Made by a program: the position numbers and the translations under genes. A stretch of DNA of 5,842 bases from Dehalococcoidales bacterium (lineage in GTDB: Bacteria > Chloroflexota > Dehalococcoidia > Dehalococcoidales > RBG-16-60-22), in assembly GCA_030615475.1 (NCBI GenBank), contig JAUWZF010000079.1, positions 1 to 5,842 on the forward strand. Direction: 5' to 3'. Under the pieces are notes generated by a model. That model saw nothing but the letters and a program-made list of their open reading frames with translations. It made no database searches and was not told the origin of the DNA. The number at the start of each line of letters is the position of its first letter. Position 1 is the stretch's first letter. Below are positions 1 to 5,509 of this stretch, piece by piece.

Positions 1-482
1 GCCCTGGAGAACTTTTCCTCGGATTCTTTCAGCGCTTCCTCCGCCTGTCTGTGTTCGGTAATCGCTCCCAGTCGCTCGGCAACAGCATCCAGCAGTAGCC
101 TCTCTTCTTTAGAGAAAAGACCGTTACCTTTCATCGGCGGTTTTTTGATGTAGCCGATCTCTACAGTCCCGGTTTTGGTTCCCTGTACGATGATATCGGC
201 TGATATCTTCCGGCCGGTATTATGGTGATTCTCTGTCTTGAACTCCTCTCCATTAAGGGTAATCCGGGCAGAGGCAATCTCGGGATACTGAAACGCCCTG
301 GGGAGTATATTGGCTATTTTCGCAAACCGTTTGTGCAGGCTGATATCCGGGGCTCCGGTGATGCTGGCGATATCATAAAGACACCTGAGTTCTTTAACGC
401 GCTTACCTAAGGCATATTCCATCCGGTTAGGCTCTTCAAAGCCCGATTCTCTAAGCCTTTTTCCCATTTTCTTACCACTCAT
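1..482 (-). CDS. N-terminal part of a GAF-like/PAS sensor protein (probable histidine kinase or response regulator-type sensor), cut by the window edge
   Basis: The frame opens at ATG 482 and runs without a stop to position 1, giving about 160 residues of an incomplete protein. No signal peptide or membrane segment is visible, so it looks cytoplasmic. A basic start (residues 1-20) leads into a short helix, RVKELRCLYDIASITG (28-43). A GAF-like unit of about 100 residues follows, with FQYPEIASARITLNGEEF near 64-81 and TGTVEIGYI near 104-112. A linker, KEERLLLDAVAERLGAITEH (125-144), then leads to RQAEEALKESEEKFSR (145-160), the usual entry into a PAS domain. In known proteins this arrangement precedes PAS repeats and a histidine kinase core, but that part lies outside the window, so the output domain is unknown. 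The start is uncertain: ATG 482 lacks a strong Shine-Dalgarno, and in-frame ATGs at 467 and 422 are alternatives. It lies 88 bp after pilT behind its own promoter-like sequence, so a pilus link is only positional. Confidence 0.75.
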   Translation of the reverse strand, partial: MSGKKMGKRLRESGFEEPNRMEYALGKRVKELRCLYDIASITGAPDISLHKRFAKIANILPRAFQYPEIASARITLNGEEFKTENHHNTGRKISADIIVQGTKTGTVEIGYIKKPPMKGNGLFSKEERLLLDAVAERLGAITEHRQAEEALKESEEKFSR

Positions 483-514
483 GCTATTACCCGTTATTTT
501 TCAACACTTTTCTA

Positions 515-543
515 ATAGTAAGCAATCGAAGCGATTCCGTCAA
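515..543 (-). promoter_or_regulatory. Sigma70-type promoter for the GAF/PAS sensor gene
   Basis: Reading the minus strand, TTGACG (543-538) matches the -35 consensus TTGACA at 5 of 6 positions. After exactly 17 bp comes TACTAT (520-515), matching the -10 consensus TATAAT at 4 of 6. Transcription would begin near 508 and give a leader of roughly 26 nt before ATG 482. It is the only gap in the window large enough for a promoter between two non-overlapping genes of different function. The spacing and location support the call; the weak -10 keeps it tentative. Confidence 0.45.
524..536. repeat. Short inverted repeat inside the promoter spacer (possible operator)
   Basis: AATCG and CGATT flank a 3-base centre and lie entirely between the -35 and -10 boxes of the predicted promoter. 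A regulator bound here would block RNA polymerase, but arms of only 5 bp can occur by chance. There is no T-run after it, so it is not a terminator. Confidence 0.2.
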
Positions 544-570
544 GTGTCATAAAAGAAATCATATTTATGC

Positions 571-1632
571 TTAATGTCCGCAGAGCATTTCTTCTAATTC
601 CTCCGTATCGGTACTCCTTGCCAGGGCTTCTTCCTGTGTTATTGTCCCGCTACGATAGAGAGAGGCTAGGGACTGGTTTAGAGTCTGCATACCGTACTGG
701 GCTCCCGTCTGGATACAATTCATCATCTGATGTGTTTTTCCTTCACGTATGAGATTTCTGATGGCGGGGGTGGCCAGCATGACCTCTACGGCGGCAACAC
801 GCCCTGAGCCATCGCTTTTTGGCAACAGTACCTGGTAGAGCACTCCTTCGAGTGTTATGGAGAGCTGTATGCGCACCTGCTGCTGCTGGTGAGGCGGGAA
901 GACATCAATAAATCGGTCGATTGCCTCCGGGGTACCCGGTGTGTGCAGGGTGGTCAGCACCAGGTGGCCCGTTTCCGCAGCCGTCAGGACGGCGGCCATC
1001 GTCTCAAGGTCCCTCATCTCCCCCACCAGTATGACATCGGGGTCCTGTCTCAGGGAGTGTTTCAGGGCGCTGGCAAAAGACATGGTATCCCTGCCGAGCT
1101 CTCGCTGGGAGAAAATACACTTATTATCTCGGTGCACGAATTCCACGGGGTCCTCGATGGTGACGACCTTGCGCTTTACCGTCTGGTTGATGTAATTCAT
1201 CATGGCGGCGAGGGTCGTTGATTTGCCGCAGCCGGTCGGGCCGGTGGCCACTACCAGTCCGCTTGCTTTCATTGCCAGGTCCTGGCATACCGCGGGCAGT
1301 CCCAGCTCTTCTATCGTTGGAATTTCCGTTCTTACCGGGCGGCAGGCCAGGCCTATCTTGCCGACTTGCAGGCAGGCATTTATACGGAAACGGCCTATGC
1401 CGTCAGCCTGGTAGGCAAAATCCGCTTCCAGTTCGTCAGCGAAGGTCTTTCTCTGCTCATCGGTGGTTAATTCGGTTAAAAGTGCCTCTATAGTCTCGCC
1501 CGTTATTACGGTCATATCCTCCTGAGCGATGAGCTCTCCGTTGATACGTAAAACGGGAAGGCCGCCGACTTTCAGGTGCAGGTCCGAGGCACCCCTGGCC
1601 GTCGCCATACGCAGCAGGTCATCTATATGCAT
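571..1632 (-). CDS. pilT: PilT, type IV pilus retraction ATPase
   Basis: A hexameric cytoplasmic ATPase that depolymerises pili and drives twitching or DNA uptake, acting at the PilC platform. At 353 residues it is full length for PilT. The N-terminal PAS-like domain begins MHIDDLLRMATARGASDLHL. Walker A is GPTGCGKS (131-138). The Asp box VVTIEDPVEF lies at 156-165. Walker B DPDVILVGEMRD (197-208) contains the catalytic Glu205. The His box ETGHLVLTTLHT is at 220-231. The C-terminal AIRNLIRE (290-297) is the motif required for retraction, and it separates PilT from PilB/GspE assembly ATPases; the short N-terminus and the absence of a zinc-binding tetracysteine motif agree. The start ATG 1632 is fixed by an AAGGAG Shine-Dalgarno. 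It is the last gene of the pilus run, 37 bp after the pilM-pilN stop. All catalytic motifs are intact. PilU is the main alternative; I favour PilT because of its length and motifs. Confidence 0.95.
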   Translation of the reverse strand: MHIDDLLRMATARGASDLHLKVGGLPVLRINGELIAQEDMTVITGETIEALLTELTTDEQRKTFADELEADFAYQADGIGRFRINACLQVGKIGLACRPVRTEIPTIEELGLPAVCQDLAMKASGLVVATGPTGCGKSTTLAAMMNYINQTVKRKVVTIEDPVEFVHRDNKCIFSQRELGRDTMSFASALKHSLRQDPDVILVGEMRDLETMAAVLTAAETGHLVLTTLHTPGTPEAIDRFIDVFPPHQQQQVRIQLSITLEGVLYQVLLPKSDGSGRVAAVEVMLATPAIRNLIREGKTHQMMNCIQTGAQYGMQTLNQSLASLYRSGTITQEEALARSTDTEELEEMLCGH

Positions 1633-1640
1633 ACCTTCGT

Positions 1641-1646
1641 CTCCTT
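1641..1646 (-). promoter_or_regulatory. Shine-Dalgarno of pilT
   Basis: AAGGAG on the minus strand lies 8 nt before ATG 1632. It decides the start codon of pilT and suggests efficient, independent translation in the 37-bp gap after the pilM-pilN gene. Confidence 0.8.
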
Positions 1647-1669
1647 AAGGACAAGATAGCCTTCCGCAT

Positions 1670-3172
1670 TTACTTATTCACGAGAATTTCAAATGTAGTC
1701 ACGCTACCCCCGCCCGGAGTGGTTTCGGTTTCGTCAGCTTCGGACGTAATCGACCTGGCTTCATCCAGTTCGGTGATGCGGACTTCCGAGAATGTATTTG
1801 TAGCCTCTAGGGCTGTTGCGTAATCAATAACGGTGAAAACGCTATCCGTTTCCCCCCGTGCGATAATCCTGTTATTGTCAATTTCTATCGAAGTAAAATA
1901 TGTCCCGGGCGGCAGGACTTCGGCAACCAGCTGCAAATTACGGGTATAGTCGCCCCTGTTACCGAGGATACTCAGGGTGGCCAAATTCAGAGTCTCGGTA
2001 CTGGCTATTATTTCCTGTATAGTATCTTCCGTTCTGGCCGTTTCTTCGACAATAAGGCTGGCCAGGTTAACCTGCCGGCTGACACCGCGTAACTCGGTTT
2101 GCAGTCCGGCATTTTCCGTACCGAGCTGGCTCCGGCCCTGGTAAAGCGTGAAGAGAAAGATAACGGCAATTGCCAGGAAAACGCCGAGGAGGATATACCT
2201 GGCGGGTAACGGCTGTGCTTTGCTTTTCCGGTATTTCCCGGACAGTATGTTGATGTTGATATCATGGAAACGGGTTTCTTCTCCCTTAGCCGCCGCTTTC
2301 GGCGGGGTCTTCTTGAGGGCCAGCCCGATGCTGGCCGTGTAAGCGGCCAGGGGCAGCTCCGGTGGGAATTCCGCCGGCGGGACCAGGGGCTCAACGGGGT
2401 ATTCTACCTCGGCCTGGAGCAGTCCGCGGGCCGGGGCTTCCGCCGCCAGTTCGCCGGTCAACAGCAGGGGGGTAGTCGGACTTAACTGGCTTTCCGGGTG
2501 GCTGCTCTGGTAGAAGGCCGCTGTTTTGGCCAGCTCGTCCGCCAGGCGGCGGATATTGTCTTCGAGAGTGGCTTCCTCGCTCCTGGGACTGATGGTGTGT
2601 ATCACCGTGGGGATACCGTTGGCGATGAAGACGATATCAAAGCAGTCGGGCTGCAGGTTGACGACTATAGCGTCTCCCCGATTGGCCGCCCGCGCCAGTG
2701 CCAGCGGCCGCAAATCCATCAGGTACGGCTCCACGCCGGCTAAGGATAGTGTCTGAAGCACGGCATCAACGAGATTCCGCGGCACACCGAGGACGAAGAA
2801 TTCCTGCTCTTCACCCTTACCGGGAAGGGCCTGCCAGGAAAGGTACAGTTCATCCAGGGGCAGCGATATCTCTTTTTTGGCGGCGCGCAGGATGGCTTCC
2901 TCGAGGAGGGCGGGCTTCATCCGGGGCAGGCTCAGGAACCGGTACGTGAAGGACAGCCCGGCCAGGCTGATTATAACGTTTTCTCTGGGTATTTTAGTCG
3001 ATTTGAACAGGGCATCGATAGCCTCACCGACGGCCTCCGGCTGGAGAATCAGGCCGTCCCGTACCAGTCCTTCGGCCAGGGCAAGGTTCCCCCATTTCTT
3101 TACCTGCCTCCCCTTAAGCGAAAGGACTTGAATACTGCTGTTACTGATGTTCAGAGCGACGTACATCTGCAA
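1670..3172 (-). CDS. pilM: PilM-PilN fusion protein, type IV pilus inner-membrane alignment subcomplex
   Basis: One 500-residue reading frame joins two proteins usually encoded separately. Residues 1 to about 290 are an actin-like PilM domain, from YVALNISNSSIQVLSLKG (4-21) to AAYTASIGLALKK (276-288). Residues from about 303 are PilN. They begin with a short motif, NINILSGKYR (306-315), resembling the cytoplasmic INLLP peptide by which PilN binds PilM. One membrane helix follows (about 326-344), then a coiled-coil-like stretch (about 348-395) and a small alpha/beta domain with LVAEVLPPGTYFTSIEIDNN (415-434). The fusion would tether the cytoplasmic ring to the membrane next to PilO. The usual PilM nucleotide-site motifs are altered: ALNISNSS in place of DIGSSS, and VVNLQPD in place of the second Asp-Gly motif. 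The start at 3172 is TTG, 7 nt after AAAGG; ATG 3166 is the alternative and removes two residues. The start lies only 3 bp after the pilO stop, so translation is probably coupled. Confidence 0.9.
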   Translation of the reverse strand: MQMYVALNISNSSIQVLSLKGRQVKKWGNLALAEGLVRDGLILQPEAVGEAIDALFKSTKIPRENVIISLAGLSFTYRFLSLPRMKPALLEEAILRAAKKEISLPLDELYLSWQALPGKGEEQEFFVLGVPRNLVDAVLQTLSLAGVEPYLMDLRPLALARAANRGDAIVVNLQPDCFDIVFIANGIPTVIHTISPRSEEATLEDNIRRLADELAKTAAFYQSSHPESQLSPTTPLLLTGELAAEAPARGLLQAEVEYPVEPLVPPAEFPPELPLAAYTASIGLALKKTPPKAAAKGEETRFHDININILSGKYRKSKAQPLPARYILLGVFLAIAVIFLFTLYQGRSQLGTENAGLQTELRGVSRQVNLASLIVEETARTEDTIQEIIASTETLNLATLSILGNRGDYTRNLQLVAEVLPPGTYFTSIEIDNNRIIARGETDSVFTVIDYATALEATNTFSEVRITELDEARSITSEADETETTPGGGSVTTFEILVNK

Positions 3173-3175
3173 TAA

Positions 3176-3763
3176 CTAACCTTTCCCCTCTATTTCGGTG
3201 GCTGGAGGTCGGGAATAGACGGCTATTTCCAGGCCGGCGTTCACCTGTAACATGCTCGCGTAGACGCCTTCTCCTCCGAATGGTGCCGTTATGCTATCGA
3301 TTGTTACGTATTCCATGACAAGCGTCTCAAGCTCTCCGTTTTCCAGCTGACTCAGGAAGCTGGACAGCCGGGTGAAGGGGCCCGTTACGGCTACATGTAA
3401 CCGGAACACGGAATAGTCTTCCCCGTTAACCCTCTCCGTGGTCCAGGGCTGTGTCGCCAGCGGTATTGCCTTGACCCCGACCTCATCGGCGAGCCTGAGA
3501 ATGGTATTGATTATCCGGGTGCTGTTCAGCTTGTCGGGCAGAGTGTTATTAACCGTTTCCAGACCGGTCCGGGCGGCGATTAGCCGCTGCTCAAGGTCGG
3601 CGGGCCGTGGCGGAATTTGCGCCAGTGTACGTGTCGCTTCGGTGACCTGGGACGCCAGCGCCTCATGCTCGCGGCGTTGTTTCAGGTAGTCCGTCCCGAG
3701 GATGTAATAGACCGCGAGCAGGGCTACCACCAGTATTATGATGAGCAGTTTTCTGGTTTTCAT
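3176..3763 (-). CDS. pilO: PilO-like type IV pilus alignment protein
   Basis: A 195-residue bitopic inner-membrane protein that would pair with the PilN half of the neighbouring fusion to form the alignment complex. Residues 1-5 are a short basic cytoplasmic tail (MKTRK). Residues 6-23 form a hydrophobic helix. A charged, probably coiled-coil region runs to about 75, including YLKQRREHEALASQVTEATR (26-45). The rest is an extracytoplasmic ferredoxin-like domain with the PilO pattern: GVKAIPL (96-102), then FRLHVAVTGPFTRLSSFLSQ (120-139), then LVMEYVTIDS (148-157). Size and domain order match the PilO family, although sequence in this family is weakly conserved. The gene starts 14 nt after the stop of the 39-residue ORF with only a weak AGAGAA-type ribosome site, consistent with translational coupling. 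The order pilO then pilM-pilN is the reverse of the common pilM-N-O order. Confidence 0.87.
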   Translation of the reverse strand: MKTRKLLIIILVVALLAVYYILGTDYLKQRREHEALASQVTEATRTLAQIPPRPADLEQRLIAARTGLETVNNTLPDKLNSTRIINTILRLADEVGVKAIPLATQPWTTERVNGEDYSVFRLHVAVTGPFTRLSSFLSQLENGELETLVMEYVTIDSITAPFGGEGVYASMLQVNAGLEIAVYSRPPATEIEGKG

Positions 3764-3777
3764 TGAAATTTCTCTTT

Positions 3778-3897
3778 TTATTGCTTCTGATCATTATATC
3801 GTTGTAAAAGTTTCAAAAGTGCTGCCAGTATTACTGGATTGGTGAGTACCATGCGCACAAGAAATATGCTGGTAACTCCCAGCCAGTCGAAAGTCAT
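3778..3897 (-). CDS. Unrecognised 39-residue hydrophobic small protein inside the pilus operon
   Basis: I do not recognise a family. ATG 3897 to TAA 3778 encodes 39 residues beginning MTFDWLGVTSIFLV. An Arg at 15 is followed by a second hydrophobic stretch (about 16-31, including VILAALLKLL at 22-31). The C-terminal tail is polar, QRYNDQKQ (32-39). This suggests a short membrane-inserted or membrane-lying amphipathic helix, with the polar tail probably cytoplasmic by the positive-inside rule. Coding is supported by the strongest ribosome site in the window (AAAGGAGG, 8 nt before ATG). It also occupies almost the whole gap between the PilX-like gene (29 nt before) and pilO (14 nt after), on the same strand. 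It could be a small accessory subunit of the alignment complex, a translation-coupling leader for pilO, or a regulator of pilus assembly. The role is unknown; only its existence as a translated ORF is well supported. Confidence 0.7.
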   Translation of the reverse strand: MTFDWLGVTSIFLVRMVLTNPVILAALLKLLQRYNDQKQ

Positions 3898-3905
3898 CTC
3901 TCGGA

Positions 3906-3913
3906 CCTCCTTT
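3906..3913 (-). promoter_or_regulatory. Near-perfect Shine-Dalgarno of the 39-residue ORF
   Basis: AAAGGAGG on the minus strand, 8 nt before ATG 3897, closely matches the anti-Shine-Dalgarno complement. It is the best ribosome site seen in the window and has no other start codon to serve, so it is the main evidence that the small ORF is real. Confidence 0.85.
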
Positions 3914-3926
3914 ATTATGGTCGTTG

Positions 3927-4640
3927 CTATGCTACCTGCCATGAGACCACTGTTGTGGCCAGGTAACTGGCGGTTGCCCTGACTGTGATGGTGCGGTCAC
4001 CCTTCTGTGCTCTAATATCATAACTGGCAATCGGATAGGTGATACTGATGGTAATTGGACCGGGCCCTGGTGGGCCATATTTGTTCTCTCTAGGGAGAGT
4101 AACCAGGATGGTGTATGAGCCCGCGGAGTCGATTTCAAACACAGCTGTATAAGGGCCATCTCCTTGGAATGAGTAATCGGGTTGCCCGGGTACATGACTT
4201 AGCTCAACTATCACTGGCTTGGCTGCAGTAATATTATCAATTACCACGGTTATGGAGCCCTTGTCTGACGCTTGGAAGTTATAGTTATGCTCGCCTTCCC
4301 CATCTTGCCATTCCGGCGTTATCGTCTCGGTAGCCACTGCATCCTCAACGAATCGAAGCTCGGTGGTGGGGAAAGAAGAACTGTTTATCTCGCTGGGAAT
4401 TGGCTCAAGGGGGGTACTACCGTAAGTAGTATCGGTAGTGAGTACGGGGTCATTCTTTAGCTTCCACAGCGCCCACTCGATGCCGGCATCGCAGGAATAC
4501 AGCTCGGTCAGGCTCTGTTCGTAGACTCTGGAACCGATAAGGTTGCTGCTGGCGTGGCTGAGGAACGGCGTTATCACCAGCGTGCCTATGGCCAGGGCCA
4601 GTATAGCGAGGGGAAGGGCCTGCCCCTTTTCGCTATTCAT
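3927..4640 (-). CDS. PilX/GspK-like minor pilin-related protein with beta-rich C-terminal region
   Basis: A 237-residue envelope protein. The N-terminus MNSEKGQALPLAILALAIGT has a hydrophobic helix (about 9-30) after EKG. It resembles PilX/GspK-type minor pilins in the usual third place of a V-W-X set. The following LYSCDAGIEWALWKL (47-61) fits the conserved segment after the pilin helix in PilX-like proteins. If cleaved after Gly6 the mature protein would start QALPL. That lacks the Glu5 of ordinary pilins, as is known for GspK-type tip subunits. Residues from about 65 to 237 are polar and beta-rich, with GSITVVIDNI (128-137), AGSYTILVTL (173-182) and a Gly/Pro loop KYGPPGPGP (187-195). They suggest an immunoglobulin-like sandwich, which is inference. 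The start overlaps the stop of the previous gene (TAATG) behind a GGAGGGAGGG ribosome site. The C-terminal part is lower in GC than its neighbours. Confidence 0.75.
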   Translation of the reverse strand: MNSEKGQALPLAILALAIGTLVITPFLSHASSNLIGSRVYEQSLTELYSCDAGIEWALWKLKNDPVLTTDTTYGSTPLEPIPSEINSSSFPTTELRFVEDAVATETITPEWQDGEGEHNYNFQASDKGSITVVIDNITAAKPVIVELSHVPGQPDYSFQGDGPYTAVFEIDSAGSYTILVTLPRENKYGPPGPGPITISITYPIASYDIRAQKGDRTITVRATASYLATTVVSWQVA

Positions 4641-5089
4641 TACCCTCCCTCCGATGGCCTGAGGTAGACCTTGTAGCTCCCGTTTTCACTCACGTTGTCA
4701 CGTCCCTCGGGGGATGAAGTCAGGGACATGGTGATGACGCGATTGTCGATCAAAAAATCGGCACTGGTTATATTTCGTGCCAGCGTCATCTGGGAGCCGT
4801 CGGCTGTGCGGCGCAGCTCTTTACCCACCAGCGAATACGTAATCGATGAGGTTTCGGATATCGTCAGCAGTAATTCCCCGTTGACATTGGCGGTGACGGC
4901 CTTCTGCCCGTCAAGGTTGAACCAGTGGGCGGAGTTTTGCAGCTCGTGCATGGCGGTAAGCCGGTCGTTGCCGTACGCGGAAACGGTAATTATCTGGTAG
5001 ATTGCCGTTCCCAGAAAAACGACGATGATGCCGGTGACGGCGATAGCCACCAGCAATTCAACCATGGTCATGCCTTTCTGTCCGTTCAT
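4640..5089 (-). CDS. PilW/GspJ-like type IV prepilin (minor pilin)
   Basis: A 149-residue secreted pilin-like subunit. It starts with a class III signal: the leader MNGQKG is cut after Gly6, and the mature start MTMVELLVAIAVTGIIVVFL carries Glu at +5 and the long hydrophobic spine helix used for polymerisation. The segment HELQNSAHWFNLDGQKAV (48-65) follows the pattern typical of PilW/PulJ-type minor pilins. The remaining 85 residues are beta-rich, with no cysteines. The ATG 5089 start overlaps the TGA of the preceding prepilin gene (ATGA, 4 bp) and has AAGGTG a few bases before it, so the two are translationally coupled. A prepilin peptidase encoded elsewhere would be needed to process it. 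Membership in the pilin superfamily is certain; assignment to the W/J subtype rests on position and the motif. Confidence 0.85.
   Translation of the reverse strand: MNGQKGMTMVELLVAIAVTGIIVVFLGTAIYQIITVSAYGNDRLTAMHELQNSAHWFNLDGQKAVTANVNGELLLTISETSSITYSLVGKELRRTADGSQMTLARNITSADFLIDNRVITMSLTSSPEGRDNVSENGSYKVYLRPSEGG
4643..4652 (-). promoter_or_regulatory. Purine-rich ribosome site of the PilX-like gene
   Basis: GGAGGGAGGG on the minus strand lies inside the last codons (Glu-Gly-Gly) of the PilW-like gene, immediately before the TAATG junction. The first GGAG lies about 8 nt before ATG 4640. It fixes that start and lets ribosomes re-initiate after the upstream stop. Confidence 0.65.
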
Positions 5090-5487
5090 CGGTTCACCTT
5101 GTAGTCCTCAACCGTCAGTACGTTCTCACCATCTCGAAGGATGGTAACCGTTATCCTCTGTATATCGGCATCAGTGTTCGGAACGGAGCTGACGCCGACG
5201 GATATGGTATAGCCTTCCGGTGCTGGCTCCGCAGGGTAAGTGCTGGCGCCGGCGTCATATGCACAGCTTTTAACGTATTCCAGTTGAGACTGCGCCAGTC
5301 CCTGTGCCACGACTTCCTCGTCCTGTTCGCCGACGGCGATTGACCCCGCCGAAAGGGCGATGACAAAGGCAACCACGGAGGTACCCAGAATAGCCACGCC
5401 GACCAGCGTCTCCACCAGTCCCAGGCCCCTCTGGCCCTGAGCCCGGTTTTTTATCTGTGCCAGCAACCGTCTTACTTTCCCTGTCAT
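5086..5487 (-). CDS. PilV/GspI-like type IV prepilin (minor pilin)
   Basis: A 133-residue pilin-like subunit with a basic leader of 21 residues ending GQRG. Cleavage after Gly21 leaves LGLVETLVGVAILGTSVVAF, with Glu at +5 of the mature protein, and a hydrophobic spine to about residue 50. The following AQGLAQSQLEYVKSCAYD (61-78) is the hallmark segment of PilV/GspI-type minor pilins (LAxxQLEYVK). The remaining residues form a short beta-rich globular part. Length fits the family. The start ATG 5487 is the first possible one: an in-frame TGA lies 18 nt upstream. The gene lies 22 bp after the pilC stop. The single Cys75 has no partner inside the mature domain. It is the first of the three-gene minor pilin set. 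Confidence 0.87.
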   Translation of the reverse strand: MTGKVRRLLAQIKNRAQGQRGLGLVETLVGVAILGTSVVAFVIALSAGSIAVGEQDEEVVAQGLAQSQLEYVKSCAYDAGASTYPAEPAPEGYTISVGVSSVPNTDADIQRITVTILRDGENVLTVEDYKVNR

Positions 5488-5509
5488 TTTTACTACCTGT
5501 CGTCACCAT

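Noticed and set aside
1..60. A possible frameshift in the sensor gene near EHRQAEEAL
   Set aside because: My first reading dropped bases; careful re-reading gives a continuous frame through HRQAEEALKESEEKFSR to the window edge.
548..569. Inverted repeat CATAAA/TTTATG just after the pilT stop, considered as a terminator
   Set aside because: The stem is only 6 bp, entirely weak apart from one G-C pair, has a 10-base loop and no U-run follows it on the minus strand.
889..1493. Long open frames on the plus strand opposite pilT (and similar ones opposite pilM-pilN)
   Set aside because: They are antisense to well-identified genes, encode Arg/Gly-rich sequence without family motifs, and have no ribosome sites; this is typical of GC-rich coding DNA.
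1618..1669. ATG directly after the PilM-PilN stop (TAAATG), opening a short frame of about 16 codons overlapping the pilT start
   Set aside because: It has no ribosome site of its own, is very arginine-rich, and overlaps pilT, whose start is clearly marked by AAGGAG.
5270..5509. Minus-strand frame starting at ATG 5509, overlapping the pilC stop region
   Set aside because: Its product is low-complexity Gly/Arg-rich sequence in the wrong frame of the PilV-like prepilin, which has a clear class III signal and LAQSQLEYVK motif.
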